This document shows positions 1-9,823 of a stretch of 20,739 nt of DNA, piece by piece. Source of the stretch: Actinomycetes bacterium (GTDB lineage Bacteria > Actinomycetota > Acidimicrobiia > Acidimicrobiales > RAAP-2). The stretch spans positions 1 to 20,739 of the forward strand of contig JAJYZN010000025.1 of the NCBI GenBank assembly GCA_021799915.1, written 5' to 3'. The notes under the pieces were generated by a model. That model made no database searches. It was not told the DNA's origin and saw only the letters and a program-made list of their open reading frames with translations. Every line of letters begins with the position of its first letter. Position 1 is the first letter of the stretch. The translations under genes were made by a program, and so were the position numbers.

Positions 1-471
1 CTCGCGGGAGCCCAGCAGGCAGCCGATGACCTCGAGGCACGACTCGGAGAACCGGTCGTCGAACTCCTCGAGGAAGTGCACCAGCTCGCCCCTGGGATCC
101 TCGTCGGGCCCGACCGGGAGGTCGGCGCAGTCGGCGGCCACGACGGAGGTGATGAGATCGGCCTTGTCCCGGTACCGGCGGTAGATGGTGGCCCGGGCCA
201 CCCCGGCTTCGGCGGCGATCCCGTCCATCGTCACCCTGGCGTAGCCGAGCTGGGCCAGCTGGCGCCGGGCGGCGGCGGCGATGGCCTCGCTCACCCGCTG
301 GTCCCGAGGGCGCCCGGTGCCGGCCCGGCAGGCGTCGGGTCCGGGGTCCTGGGGCTCCCTGCATGGCGACGTGCCGGCGACGTGTAGGGCACCTGCGTCT
401 TCGGGGGCGCTCGCCCCTTCGGAGACGCTCGTCGGCGCGTGCCGGGACCCGGTCCGGGGGGGAGCGGTCAT
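1..471 (-). CDS. TetR-family transcriptional repressor (C-terminus cut by window edge)
   Basis: The visible 157 codons encode a TetR-type DNA-binding protein. A 60-residue low-complexity N-terminal tail (Pro/Gly/Ala-rich) precedes the helix-turn-helix domain. The HTH runs from about residue 60 (RVSEAIAAAARRQLAQLGYA) through the recognition part GIAAEAGVARATIYRRYRDK near residues 84-103, the classic TetR pattern. The ligand-binding domain begins after it and is truncated by the left edge. The start chosen is the ATG at 471, because it overlaps the MFS exporter stop in an ATGA arrangement that implies translational coupling. An internal GTG at 294, just before the HTH, is an alternative that would remove the odd tail. 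By family knowledge TetR repressors often control a neighbouring exporter and themselves. Here the shared transcript and the palindrome at 2172-2188 fit that role, but the ligand is unknown. Confidence 0.88.
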   Translation of the reverse strand, partial: MTAPPRTGSRHAPTSVSEGASAPEDAGALHVAGTSPCREPQDPGPDACRAGTGRPRDQRVSEAIAAAARRQLAQLGYARVTMDGIAAEAGVARATIYRRYRDKADLITSVVAADCADLPVGPDEDPRGELVHFLEEFDDRFSESCLEVIGCLLGSRE

Positions 472-2135
472 GGTCCCGCGACCGCCGGGCTGGGAAGGGG
501 GTCACCCGAGCCGGCTCCGGCGCCATCGCCGGTGCCGCTCCCGCCTTCGGCCCCGGCGTGCCCGGCGGCGTCGGTCGATCGGCTTTCCGCTCCGGGGGAG
601 TGGGAGGTCACGAAGTCGCGCTGGCGGGTGAGGGCCAGGGACAGGATGGAGCCGACCAGAGCCACACCGGCGGCGATGATCATGAGGTGGTCCAGGGTGC
701 TGGAGAAACCGATGCGATAGGCCGAGAGGACGGCCTGCCCCTGGTCCCGGGGCAGCGTGGCCACCACTGTTCGAACCTGACCGGACGACATGGCTGTTCG
801 GAGCGCGGCCCCGTGAGCGAGCCCGGCCGCCCTCCCGGCGGGCGACGACAGCAGCACGCCGGTCACCTTGTGCTGGATCTGGCTGATGAAGATGGCGCCC
901 AGTCCGGCGATCCCGGTGGCGATCCCGATCTGGCGAAAGGTGCTGTTGGCCCCCGATGCCATGCCGCTGCGCTCTGGTGGCACCACGCTGATGGCCGCGG
1001 ACGCCAGGACCGGGTTGACGATCCCGACGCCCGCTCCGGCCACGATGAAGCCGGGCAGCAGCACCGTCCAGCCCGAATCGGAGTGGGTGGTCGACATGAG
1101 CAGGCATCCGGCGGCCGTGACCAGGAGCCCGAGCCCCAAGAGGTAGCGCGCCTGGATCCGTACCGTGAGCTTCCCGGCCAGCGGGGCCACCAAGAACGAA
1201 AGGAGGGTGATGGGGAGGAAGCGGAGGCCGGCGGCGAAAGGACCGTAGCCGAGGTCGTCTTGGATGTAGAGCGTGAGGTACAAGAACATGGCGAAGATGG
1301 ACCCCGAGACGGCGAAGGCGGCAATGGACACGCCGACCATCGCCGGCCTCCGGAACAGGTTGAGGTCCAGCATGGGGTCATGCTGACGCCATTCGACCAC
1401 CAAGAACACCACGAGCAAGGCACCGGCCCCGATCAGCATCCCCAGGATCTCGGTGCTGTGCCACCCGTCTGTGTTCCCCCGCACCAGAGCCAAGACCAGA
1501 AGGAAAAGGGCGACCGAGAAGGTGACGAACCCGGCCCAGTCCACCCGCCGGGAATTGGGATCGCGGGACTCTTGGACCCGGGTCAGGGTGATGACCACGG
1601 CCAGAGCGCCGATCGGGACGTTCACGAAGAAGATCCACCGCCAGCCGATCCCACTGGTGATGGCTCCACCCACCAGGGGGCCGACGGCCACCGCGCCGCC
1701 GACCACAGCTCCGTAGATCCCGAATGCCGTCCCCCGCTCCCGTCCCGAGAAAGCCTGAGCGATGAGGGCCAGGGAGGTGGCGAACATGATGGCACCACCA
1801 ACGCCCTGGGCACCGCGGGCCAGGTTCAGCATGAGCGAGCTGGTGGAGAGCCCACAGGTCAGCGACGACAGCGAGAAGATTCCCAGCCCGATGGCGAAAA
1901 CTTCCCGGCGCCCGAACATGTCGCCGATGACCCCGGCGGTGAGGAGGAACGCGGCCAGGGTGAGCGAGTAGGCGTCCACCACCCACTGGAGATCGCTGAA
2001 GGAGGAGTGGAGCGACCGCTGGATGTCCGGGAGCGCCACGTTCACCACGGTGATGTCCAAGAGGAGCATGAAGATGGCGGTGCAGACCGCGATGAGGGTC
2101 CACCACTTCCGTTCGAGCACGGGCACTGCCGGCAC
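468..2135 (-). CDS. MFS multidrug exporter, DHA2 (EmrB/QacA-type, 14 TM)
   Basis: This is a proton-coupled drug efflux permease of the inner membrane. Diagnostic motifs are LDITVVNVALP in TM1, GDMFGRRE (motif A) in the first cytoplasmic loop, a GPLVGG motif C segment in TM5 and WRWIFFVNVPIG after it. About 14 hydrophobic segments are visible and the length (about 555 aa) is normal for DHA2. The C-terminal 50 residues are a polar Gly/Ala-rich tail. The frame is open up to an ATG at 2231, but that codon lies upstream of the likely promoter. The usable starts are therefore GTGs at 2135, 2126 or 2120, directly before LERKWWTLIAV; AGAAAGG lies just ahead of them. I chose 2135, and the exact start is uncertain. 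The downstream TetR gene overlaps by four bases, so exporter and repressor form one operon. Substrate cannot be read from sequence. Confidence 0.9.
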   Translation of the reverse strand: MPAVPVLERKWWTLIAVCTAIFMLLLDITVVNVALPDIQRSLHSSFSDLQWVVDAYSLTLAAFLLTAGVIGDMFGRREVFAIGLGIFSLSSLTCGLSTSSLMLNLARGAQGVGGAIMFATSLALIAQAFSGRERGTAFGIYGAVVGGAVAVGPLVGGAITSGIGWRWIFFVNVPIGALAVVITLTRVQESRDPNSRRVDWAGFVTFSVALFLLVLALVRGNTDGWHSTEILGMLIGAGALLVVFLVVEWRQHDPMLDLNLFRRPAMVGVSIAAFAVSGSIFAMFLYLTLYIQDDLGYGPFAAGLRFLPITLLSFLVAPLAGKLTVRIQARYLLGLGLLVTAAGCLLMSTTHSDSGWTVLLPGFIVAGAGVGIVNPVLASAAISVVPPERSGMASGANSTFRQIGIATGIAGLGAIFISQIQHKVTGVLLSSPAGRAAGLAHGAALRTAMSSGQVRTVVATLPRDQGQAVLSAYRIGFSSTLDHLMIIAAGVALVGSILSLALTRQRDFVTSHSPGAESRSTDAAGHAGAEGGSGTGDGAGAGSGDPLPSPAVAGP

Positions 2136-2171
2136 CGCCTTTCTGCGTGGGTCTCCCCGACCCCCCGGTTC

Positions 2172-2188
2172 CAATACGAGACGTATTG
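2172..2188. promoter_or_regulatory. Perfect 7-3-7 palindrome, probable TetR operator
   Basis: The sequence CAATACGAGACGTATTG is a perfect inverted repeat with 7-bp arms and a 3-nt centre. It lies in the only AT-rich patch of the region and overlaps the likely -10 of the exporter operon. A site like this is typical of an autoregulated TetR-exporter operon. That the downstream TetR binds here is inference. Confidence 0.6.
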
Positions 2189-2195
2189 TATAGTA
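2185..2195 (-). promoter_or_regulatory. Probable -10 region of the exporter-TetR operon
   Basis: On the minus strand the sequence TACTATACAAT contains two overlapping -10-like hexamers, TACTAT and TACAAT. No convincing -35 is visible; GTTCGT lies 17 nt upstream of TACTAT. The second hexamer shares bases with the palindrome, so a bound repressor would block polymerase. Transcription would begin near 2178, downstream of the ATG at 2231, which argues against that start. Confidence 0.45.
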
Positions 2196-2274
2196 ATAGG
2201 CGGGCGACGGCGACGAACCGGCCTCATCCATCTGGGATTTAACCGGCCGGCCGTCGGTCTCGGCACGCTGCAGG

Positions 2275-2291
2275 TCGACTGCGCCAGTCGA
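2275..2291 (-). terminator. Hairpin after holB
   Basis: TCGACTG and CAGTCGA form a perfect 7-bp inverted repeat around a 3-nt CGC centre, beginning about 15 nt beyond the holB stop. No T-tract follows, as is common in high-GC actinobacteria. It may end the topA-tmk-holB transcript before the exporter promoter. Terminator activity is inferred. Confidence 0.4.
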
Positions 2292-2306
2292 GCCCGGCCT
2301 CTCGTC

Positions 2307-3494
2307 TCAATCCCCGGCGGTACCCAAACGGACCAGGACGGACTCCAAGAGGAGACGCTCGTTCGGATTGTGGCGAAGTGACCGGGTCGCCCCCGTCAGG
2401 ATGGCAACTGCATCCTGGCACCGCCGGATCGTGTGGACGTCCTGTGGTCCGGGAGCGAGTAGCGAAGGGCTCGGACGGCCCCCCGAGTCGACGGGTCGGC
2501 CCACGGCGTCGTCGAGGAGGCTCCGGTACCTACGGGCCAGTGCGGCCAGACCAGAGCGGATCTCGTCGGTCCTCCAACGGCGCAACTCGCGGTGCTGGGC
2601 CTCGACCAGGTCTTTGCGGCCCGGGACGCCACGCTCTTCGTTCCGCCGGGCCTCTTCGGCCAATGACTCCAGCTCCTGGGCTTGGCGGGCCCTCACGGGG
2701 TCCAGTGCCTGCTCGATCGCGTCCAAGAGGGACTGGGCCAGGGCGCCGGCCGTGGCGCCCCGACCGTCGAGCTTTTCGGGGATGGACTTCCACAAGTCGA
2801 GGCGGGCGCTGTACTCGGGGTCGGTGACCAGGAGGCGGGCCCGTTCGACGTCGCCTTCGGCGCCTTCGGCCGCCAGCACGGCCAGGCTTCGGTCCACGCC
2901 CGTGGACTCCAACGAGGCGACGATCTCCGCCGCCGTCACCGGAGGAAAGGTGACCTTCACGCACCGGCTGGCCACCGTGGTGAGCTCGGGGGGCATGTCG
3001 TCGGCCAGTAGGACGAACACGGTGCTGGCCGGTGGCTCCTCGACGGTCTTCAAGAGTGCCGGCGCCGATCGGGTGGCCAGGTGCACGTCTGGCACCATCA
3101 GGACCTGGCGAGCACCTCCGAAGGGCCGGCGCTGGGCCAGTCCCACCAGGCGCCGGGCGTCCTCGACACTCAGCGAAGCGCCGGTCCGCTCGACGGTGAC
3201 CACGTCCGGGTGACGATCGGCGAGAGCTTGTCGGCAGGAGGGGCATTTCCCGCATCCGCCGTTGGGGCACACAAGGGCGGCACCGAAGGCCCTGGCCGCC
3301 TGACGCACCCCCGAGCCGGGTGGACCGAGCAGGAGGTAGGCGTGCACCGGCTGGCGGGCCAGCTTCCGCAGGGCCGCCACGGCACCGGGCTGCCCCACGA
3401 CGTTCGAGAAGAGCTCGACCGCCGGCATGGCGCCATCGGGCGAGGCGCCGTCGGGCGAGGCGCCGTCGGGCATGGCGATGTTGGGCTTAGACAT
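2307..3494 (-). CDS. holB: DNA polymerase III delta' subunit (clamp-loader, HolB)
   Basis: This is a clamp-loader subunit that helps load the beta sliding clamp at the replication fork. The AAA+ fold is visible: VVGQPGAV near residues 32-39, a degenerate Walker A GPPGSGVRQ at 57-65 (Arg where the catalytic Lys would be), a four-cysteine zinc module CPNGGCGKCPSC at 76-87, LLKTVEEPP at 148-155 and the arginine-finger motif SRC at 176-178. The Arg in Walker A fits the delta' role, which in well-studied clamp loaders is a non-hydrolysing subunit. The ATG at 3494 overlaps the end of tmk by eight bases and gives 395 aa. ATGs at 3473 and 3428 are alternatives that skip part or all of a DGASP repeat tail; the conserved part begins at MPAVELFSNVVGQ. 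The gene follows tmk and topA in one apparent operon. Confidence 0.9.
   Translation of the reverse strand: MSKPNIAMPDGASPDGASPDGAMPAVELFSNVVGQPGAVAALRKLARQPVHAYLLLGPPGSGVRQAARAFGAALVCPNGGCGKCPSCRQALADRHPDVVTVERTGASLSVEDARRLVGLAQRRPFGGARQVLMVPDVHLATRSAPALLKTVEEPPASTVFVLLADDMPPELTTVASRCVKVTFPPVTAAEIVASLESTGVDRSLAVLAAEGAEGDVERARLLVTDPEYSARLDLWKSIPEKLDGRGATAGALAQSLLDAIEQALDPVRARQAQELESLAEEARRNEERGVPGRKDLVEAQHRELRRWRTDEIRSGLAALARRYRSLLDDAVGRPVDSGGRPSPSLLAPGPQDVHTIRRCQDAVAILTGATRSLRHNPNERLLLESVLVRLGTAGD
3429..3473 (-). repeat. Three tandem 15-nt units in the holB N-terminus
   Basis: Three consecutive 15-nt units encode PDGAS, PDGAS and PDGAM, just before the conserved HolB domain. The first two coding units differ from the third by single bases. 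The repeat is in frame, so copy-number change would lengthen or shorten the tail by five residues without frameshift. Confidence 0.8.
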
Positions 3495-4143
3495 GGGGTA
3501 GCAGGCGTTCTGACGGCGGTGGGATGGGACGTCCGAGTCGATCCTCCACCGCACGGATGATCTCAGCACTCACGTCATCGGCGTTGCCAGATCCGTCGAC
3601 CACCACCCAGCTCGCACCGGCTTGCCGGGCAACGGTGAGGAAGCCGCTGCGGACACGCTCGTGGAACCCGTCGTCGAGTTGCTCGAGGCGATCAGGGGAG
3701 ACCTCGGCCAGTCGGAGACGTGCCGTGGACACTGCCACGTCCAGGAGCACCGAAAGATCGGGATCGACGCCGGCGACAGCCCAGTCGACGACGGGCCGCA
3801 GATCGTCGATACCGAGTCCGCGTCCCGCCCCTTGGTAGGCGAGGGTCGAACCGGAGTATCGGTCGGTGACCACCCACCTCCCGCTCGCCAGGGCCGGACG
3901 AATCACCTCGTCCACGTGCTGGGCCCGGTCAGCCGCCATCAAGAGCGCTTCGGCCCGTGGCACGGGCTCGGCCAAGGTCGCATCCAACGCCAGGCGCCGG
4001 ACCGCTTTGCCGAGCTGGGTCGCACCGGGCTCGAAGGTCAGCAGGGCGTCGAGCGAGTCGGCCAGAAGGCGCGCCTGGGTGGACTTTCCGCAGCCGTCGA
4101 TCCCCTCCAGAGCGATGAGACGACCCCGTCCGGGCGGGTTCAT
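3487..4143 (-). CDS. tmk: Thymidylate kinase (dTMP kinase)
   Basis: This enzyme phosphorylates dTMP to dTDP with ATP in the cytoplasm, for dTTP synthesis. The P-loop EGIDGCGKST spans residues 13-22. The substrate-binding DRYSGSTLAYQGAGRGL begins at residue 94. A LID-like segment, SPDRLEQLDDGFHERVRSGF, spans 149-168. Length (218 aa) is typical. The usual REPGGT loop reads FEPGAT (residues 37-42), so Phe replaces the Arg often seen there; whether this is normal in the lineage cannot be judged here. The ATG at 4143 overlaps the topA stop as ATGA, implying coupled translation, and the 3' end overlaps holB. The order topA-tmk-holB groups replication and nucleotide functions. Confidence 0.93.
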   Translation of the reverse strand: MNPPGRGRLIALEGIDGCGKSTQARLLADSLDALLTFEPGATQLGKAVRRLALDATLAEPVPRAEALLMAADRAQHVDEVIRPALASGRWVVTDRYSGSTLAYQGAGRGLGIDDLRPVVDWAVAGVDPDLSVLLDVAVSTARLRLAEVSPDRLEQLDDGFHERVRSGFLTVARQAGASWVVVDGSGNADDVSAEIIRAVEDRLGRPIPPPSERLLPHV

Positions 4144-6977
4144 GCCGTCTTCTTCGCCGCCGACTTCTTCGCCGCCGACTTCTTCGCCGCTGCCGCTGAC
4201 TTCTTCGCCGCTGCCGCCGACTTCTTCGCCGGTGCCGCCGACTTCTTCGCCGGTGCCTTCTTCGCCGCCTTGGTCCGGCGGCGAGAGGATGGTCCCGCCG
4301 CCCTGCGCTCGGCCAGTAGCTCGGCTGCTCGCTCGATGGTGAGCCCTTCGACCTCATCCCCCTTGCGAAGTGAGGCGTTCGTCGTCCCGTCGGTGACGTA
4401 GGGACCGAAACGTCCGTCACGAAGGACCACAGGGAGCCCGGTGTCCGGGTCGTTGCCGAGCTCCCGGAGGGGAGTGGCCGCGGCTCCCCTGCCACGGCGG
4501 GTCTTGGGCTGAGCCAGGATCGCCCGAGCCTCATCGAGGGTGATGGTAAGGATCTGTTCTTCAGCCGTGAGGCTCCGGGTGTCCTTGCCGCGTTTGATGT
4601 ACGGACCGAACCGCCCGTTGTGGGCCACGATCTCTTCGCCAGTGTCGGCGTCAATGCCGACGACGCGGGGGATGCGGAGTAGTTCGAGGCCTTGCTCCAG
4701 GGTGATGGTGCCCGGTGTCATCGATGCGAAGAGGGACGCGGTCTTCGGCTTGGTGGTGCTGTCGGCGGCGTCACCGAGTTGCACGTAGGGCCCGAACCGG
4801 CCGGCCCGCACCTGGACATCCAGGCCAGAGTCGGGATCGGTGCCCAGGACCCGGTCGTTGGACGGCGCGGCCAGCAGCTCTTCTGCCCGCTCCACGGTGA
4901 GCTCGTCGGGTGCGAGGTCCTCGGGAAGCGATGCGCGCTCGTCACCTCGCTGGAGATACGGTCCGTACCTTCCGACTCGGGCCACGATCTGGCGACCCTC
5001 GCCGTCGACGCCCACGGGGATCGAATTGATCTCCCGAGCGTCGATGTCGGCCAGGTGCGCAGCCACCGCTTGCTTGAGGCCGAGCCGACCGATCCCGATG
5101 CCGCTGCCGTTGTGGTGCTCAGCATCACCGTATTGACCGGGTGAGTCACCCGCCCCCGGAACGGTGCCCCTCGCACTGTCGCCACTCCCGAAGTAGAAGC
5201 GGGTTAGCCAGGGCAGAGCCTCCTCGCGACCGCTGGCGATCTCGTCCAGGTCGTCCTCCATGGATGCCGTGAACCCGTAGTCGACGAGGTCGGCGAAGTA
5301 GCGCTCCAAGAGATTGACCACAGCGAAAGCCGTAAAGCTCGGCACCAGTGCCGACCCCTTCTTCCACACGTACCCGCGGTCCAAGATGGTGGCGATGACG
5401 CTGGCGTACGTCGACGGCCGGCCGACACCGAGCTCCTCCATGGCTTTGACCAGCGACGCCTCGGTATAGCGAGCTGGAGGCTGGGTGCTGTGATCCCCGG
5501 GTTCCAGTGACGTGGCAGTGACCTTGTCGCCCTCGGCCAGAGCGGGAAGGACTACCTCCCGATCGGCCAGTTCGGCCTCGGGATCGTCCTCGCCCTCCAC
5601 GTAAGCCCGTAGGAAGCCGGGGAATGCGATCACCCGACCGCTGGCGGAGAACTCGGCTTCGATCCCGGCCAACTCCCCGGTACCCTCGGGCATCTTCCCG
5701 ACCAGCCGGAGTTGGGCGCTCGTGCCGGTGGCGTCGGTCATCTGGGATGCGACCGTGCGCTTCCAGATCAACTCGTACAGGCGGCGCTCGTCAGCCCCGA
5801 GGGACGAGGCCTGGTCGGGGGTGCGGAACGCCTCGCCGGCCGGTCGTATGGCTTCGTGAGCCTCCTGGGCGTTCTTGACCTTCCGCTCGTAACGCCGAGG
5901 TGCGGGTGGGACGTACCCGGGACCGTAGAGTGCCTCAGCTTGAGTCCGGGCGGCGACGAGCGCCTCGTCGGACAGAGTGGTGGAGTCGGTGCGCATGTAG
6001 GTGATCCAGCCCTGCTCGTAGAGACGCTGGGCCACCTGCATGGTCCGCTGGGCACTGAACCGCAGCTTCCGGCCGGCCTCCTGCTGGAGAGTGGAGGTCA
6101 TGAACGGTGGTGACGGGGAGCGTCGGAAAGGCTTCTCGGTCATGGATCGCACCGTGAACTCCCGACCTTCTAAGCCGGTTGCCAGCTCTCGGGCCTCGGA
6201 CTCGGTCAGGACGCGCACCTCGGCTCCCGACTGGCGCTCACCCGTGGCCGTGAAGTCTCTCCCGGTCGCCACGGTCACGCCGCCCACCGCTACCGCCGAG
6301 GCCTTGAACTCTCCGGCGCCGTCGGTGCCTCGGCTTGCGCCGGAAGAGAAGGTGGCGTCCACGCCCCACCAGGTGGCGGACCGGAACCTCATCCGTGCCC
6401 GCTCGCGCTCGACGACCATGCGGGTGGCCACGCTCTGGACCCGGCCGGCCGAGAGCCGGGGCATGACCTTCTTCCAGAGCACCGGCGAGACCTCGTAGCC
6501 GTAGAGACGGTCGAGGATCCTTCGGGCTTCCTGGGCGTCGACCAACCGGCGGTCCAGCTGGCGAGACTGCTCCACCGCCCGCGTGATCGCGGCTGGGGTG
6601 ATCTCGTGGAACACCATGCGCTTCACCGGCACCTGCGGGGAGAGCACTTCGGAGAGATGCCAGGCGATGGACTCCCCTTCCCGGTCCTCGTCGGTCGCCA
6701 GGTAGAGCTCGTCGGCGTCCTTCAACAGGCGTTTGAGGTTGGCCACCACCGACTTCTTCTCGGGGGAGACCACGTAGAGCGGCTTGAAGCCGTTGTCCAC
6801 GTCGACGCCCAGCCGAGCCCATCCTTCGCCCTTGTAGGCGGCCGGCACCTCGTCAGCGCCCCGCGGCAAGTCCCGGATGTGGCCGATCGAGGACTCCACG
6901 ACGAAGCCGGATCCGAGCATCCCCGAGATGGTCCGGGCTTTCGCCGGAGACTCGACGATGACGAGGGCTTTAGGCAT
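4140..6977 (-). CDS. topA: DNA topoisomerase I (type IA) with Lys/Ala-rich tail
   Basis: This enzyme relaxes negative supercoils by single-strand passage. The Toprim domain carries VESPAKA with Glu9 and the acidic TDEDREGE at 95-102. The catalytic tyrosine is Tyr327 in GWITYMRTDSTTLS. From about residue 620 there are four TopoI C-terminal repeats marked by GRYGPYLQRGD, GRFGPYVQLGD, GRFGPYIKRGK and GRFGPYVTDG, in place of the zinc fingers of the E. coli enzyme. The last 45 residues are a basic tail of AAKK/KKSA units, as in other actinobacterial topoisomerases, where such tails aid DNA binding and processivity. Length is 945 aa. The ATG at 6977 is preceded by GAGG at a spacing of 8. Its stop overlaps tmk. 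Confidence 0.96.
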   Translation of the reverse strand: MPKALVIVESPAKARTISGMLGSGFVVESSIGHIRDLPRGADEVPAAYKGEGWARLGVDVDNGFKPLYVVSPEKKSVVANLKRLLKDADELYLATDEDREGESIAWHLSEVLSPQVPVKRMVFHEITPAAITRAVEQSRQLDRRLVDAQEARRILDRLYGYEVSPVLWKKVMPRLSAGRVQSVATRMVVERERARMRFRSATWWGVDATFSSGASRGTDGAGEFKASAVAVGGVTVATGRDFTATGERQSGAEVRVLTESEARELATGLEGREFTVRSMTEKPFRRSPSPPFMTSTLQQEAGRKLRFSAQRTMQVAQRLYEQGWITYMRTDSTTLSDEALVAARTQAEALYGPGYVPPAPRRYERKVKNAQEAHEAIRPAGEAFRTPDQASSLGADERRLYELIWKRTVASQMTDATGTSAQLRLVGKMPEGTGELAGIEAEFSASGRVIAFPGFLRAYVEGEDDPEAELADREVVLPALAEGDKVTATSLEPGDHSTQPPARYTEASLVKAMEELGVGRPSTYASVIATILDRGYVWKKGSALVPSFTAFAVVNLLERYFADLVDYGFTASMEDDLDEIASGREEALPWLTRFYFGSGDSARGTVPGAGDSPGQYGDAEHHNGSGIGIGRLGLKQAVAAHLADIDAREINSIPVGVDGEGRQIVARVGRYGPYLQRGDERASLPEDLAPDELTVERAEELLAAPSNDRVLGTDPDSGLDVQVRAGRFGPYVQLGDAADSTTKPKTASLFASMTPGTITLEQGLELLRIPRVVGIDADTGEEIVAHNGRFGPYIKRGKDTRSLTAEEQILTITLDEARAILAQPKTRRGRGAAATPLRELGNDPDTGLPVVLRDGRFGPYVTDGTTNASLRKGDEVEGLTIERAAELLAERRAAGPSSRRRTKAAKKAPAKKSAAPAKKSAAAAKKSAAAAKKSAAKKSAAKKTA

Positions 6978-7166
6978 GACGGGTACCTCGGGCCGGAAAG
7001 TGTCGAGATAATCCGCCGTCCTCAGGGTGGCTGGGGGAGCTGGTGGGGCACATCGGAAGGCAAGGTTCCCGGTTCACGGGGACTCCTGTCAAGGCCGTCG
7101 GGGCGACACCAGCCACTCCCGGGGCTCCAGGGTGGTCCGCAAACGTGTCGGGTCGGTTCCCGGCAG
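6978..7166 (-). promoter_or_regulatory. topA upstream region with weak promoter candidates
   Basis: This 189-bp gap separates hppA from topA, and topA must be read from here if it is not cotranscribed. A consensus -35 TTGACA occurs on the minus strand at 7087-7092, but the best -10 18 nt further on (GAACCT) is poor. A separate AT-rich patch, GGATTATCT at 7006-7014, could be a -10 giving a leader of about 20-25 nt. I see no clear hppA terminator. Confidence 0.3.
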
Positions 7167-9539
<2,373 letters not shown>

Positions 9540-9805
9540 GCCGGGGTCGTTCCTTTCTGGTCAGCTCGCACTTCTGCTCCTCGTTGTCTCGGCCGCTGTG
9601 CTACCCGGTACGCGCTTACAGTTCCTCGGGCAAGTGCAGCCTTGCGTGCCCGGGATCGCCATTGGGCTGGTGCCTGTGTCGACCAAGTAACCCCCTGGGC
9701 GTCGGGCGCGCCAGCGCCCGCCAACCCGTCGAGGTCGTGGGGACGATAGCGACTGGAGGGACCCGGTGGCAAGGAAGCGTTTCGGGCAGGGGCGTCGGTG
9801 GGGGA

Positions 9806-9820
9806 CGGAGGGGCCCTCCG
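9806..9820 (-). terminator. GC-rich palindrome just after the transporter-OB gene
   Basis: CGGAGGG and CCCTCCG face each other with one base between them, starting four bases beyond the stop at 9824. As RNA this could form a short 5-bp hairpin with no U-tract. It may end the transporter transcript, but the evidence is only its symmetry and position. The rest of the 284-bp gap up to the hppA start shows no convincing promoter. Confidence 0.3.
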
Positions 9821-9823
9821 GGC

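Noticed and set aside
2243..2250. CCGGCCGG palindrome as a second operator
   Set aside because: An 8-nt GC palindrome is expected by chance in this composition and has no promoter alignment.
363..2381. A 672-codon open frame on the plus strand opposite the exporter
   Set aside because: It is a GC-rich shadow: composition is dominated by G, D, H, R and Q with no domain, and the minus strand holds a clear MFS protein.
3929..4654. An Arg-rich minus-strand frame with long RRR runs that could look like a nucleic-acid-binding protein
   Set aside because: The arginine runs are the topA Lys/Ala tail codons read in a shifted frame.
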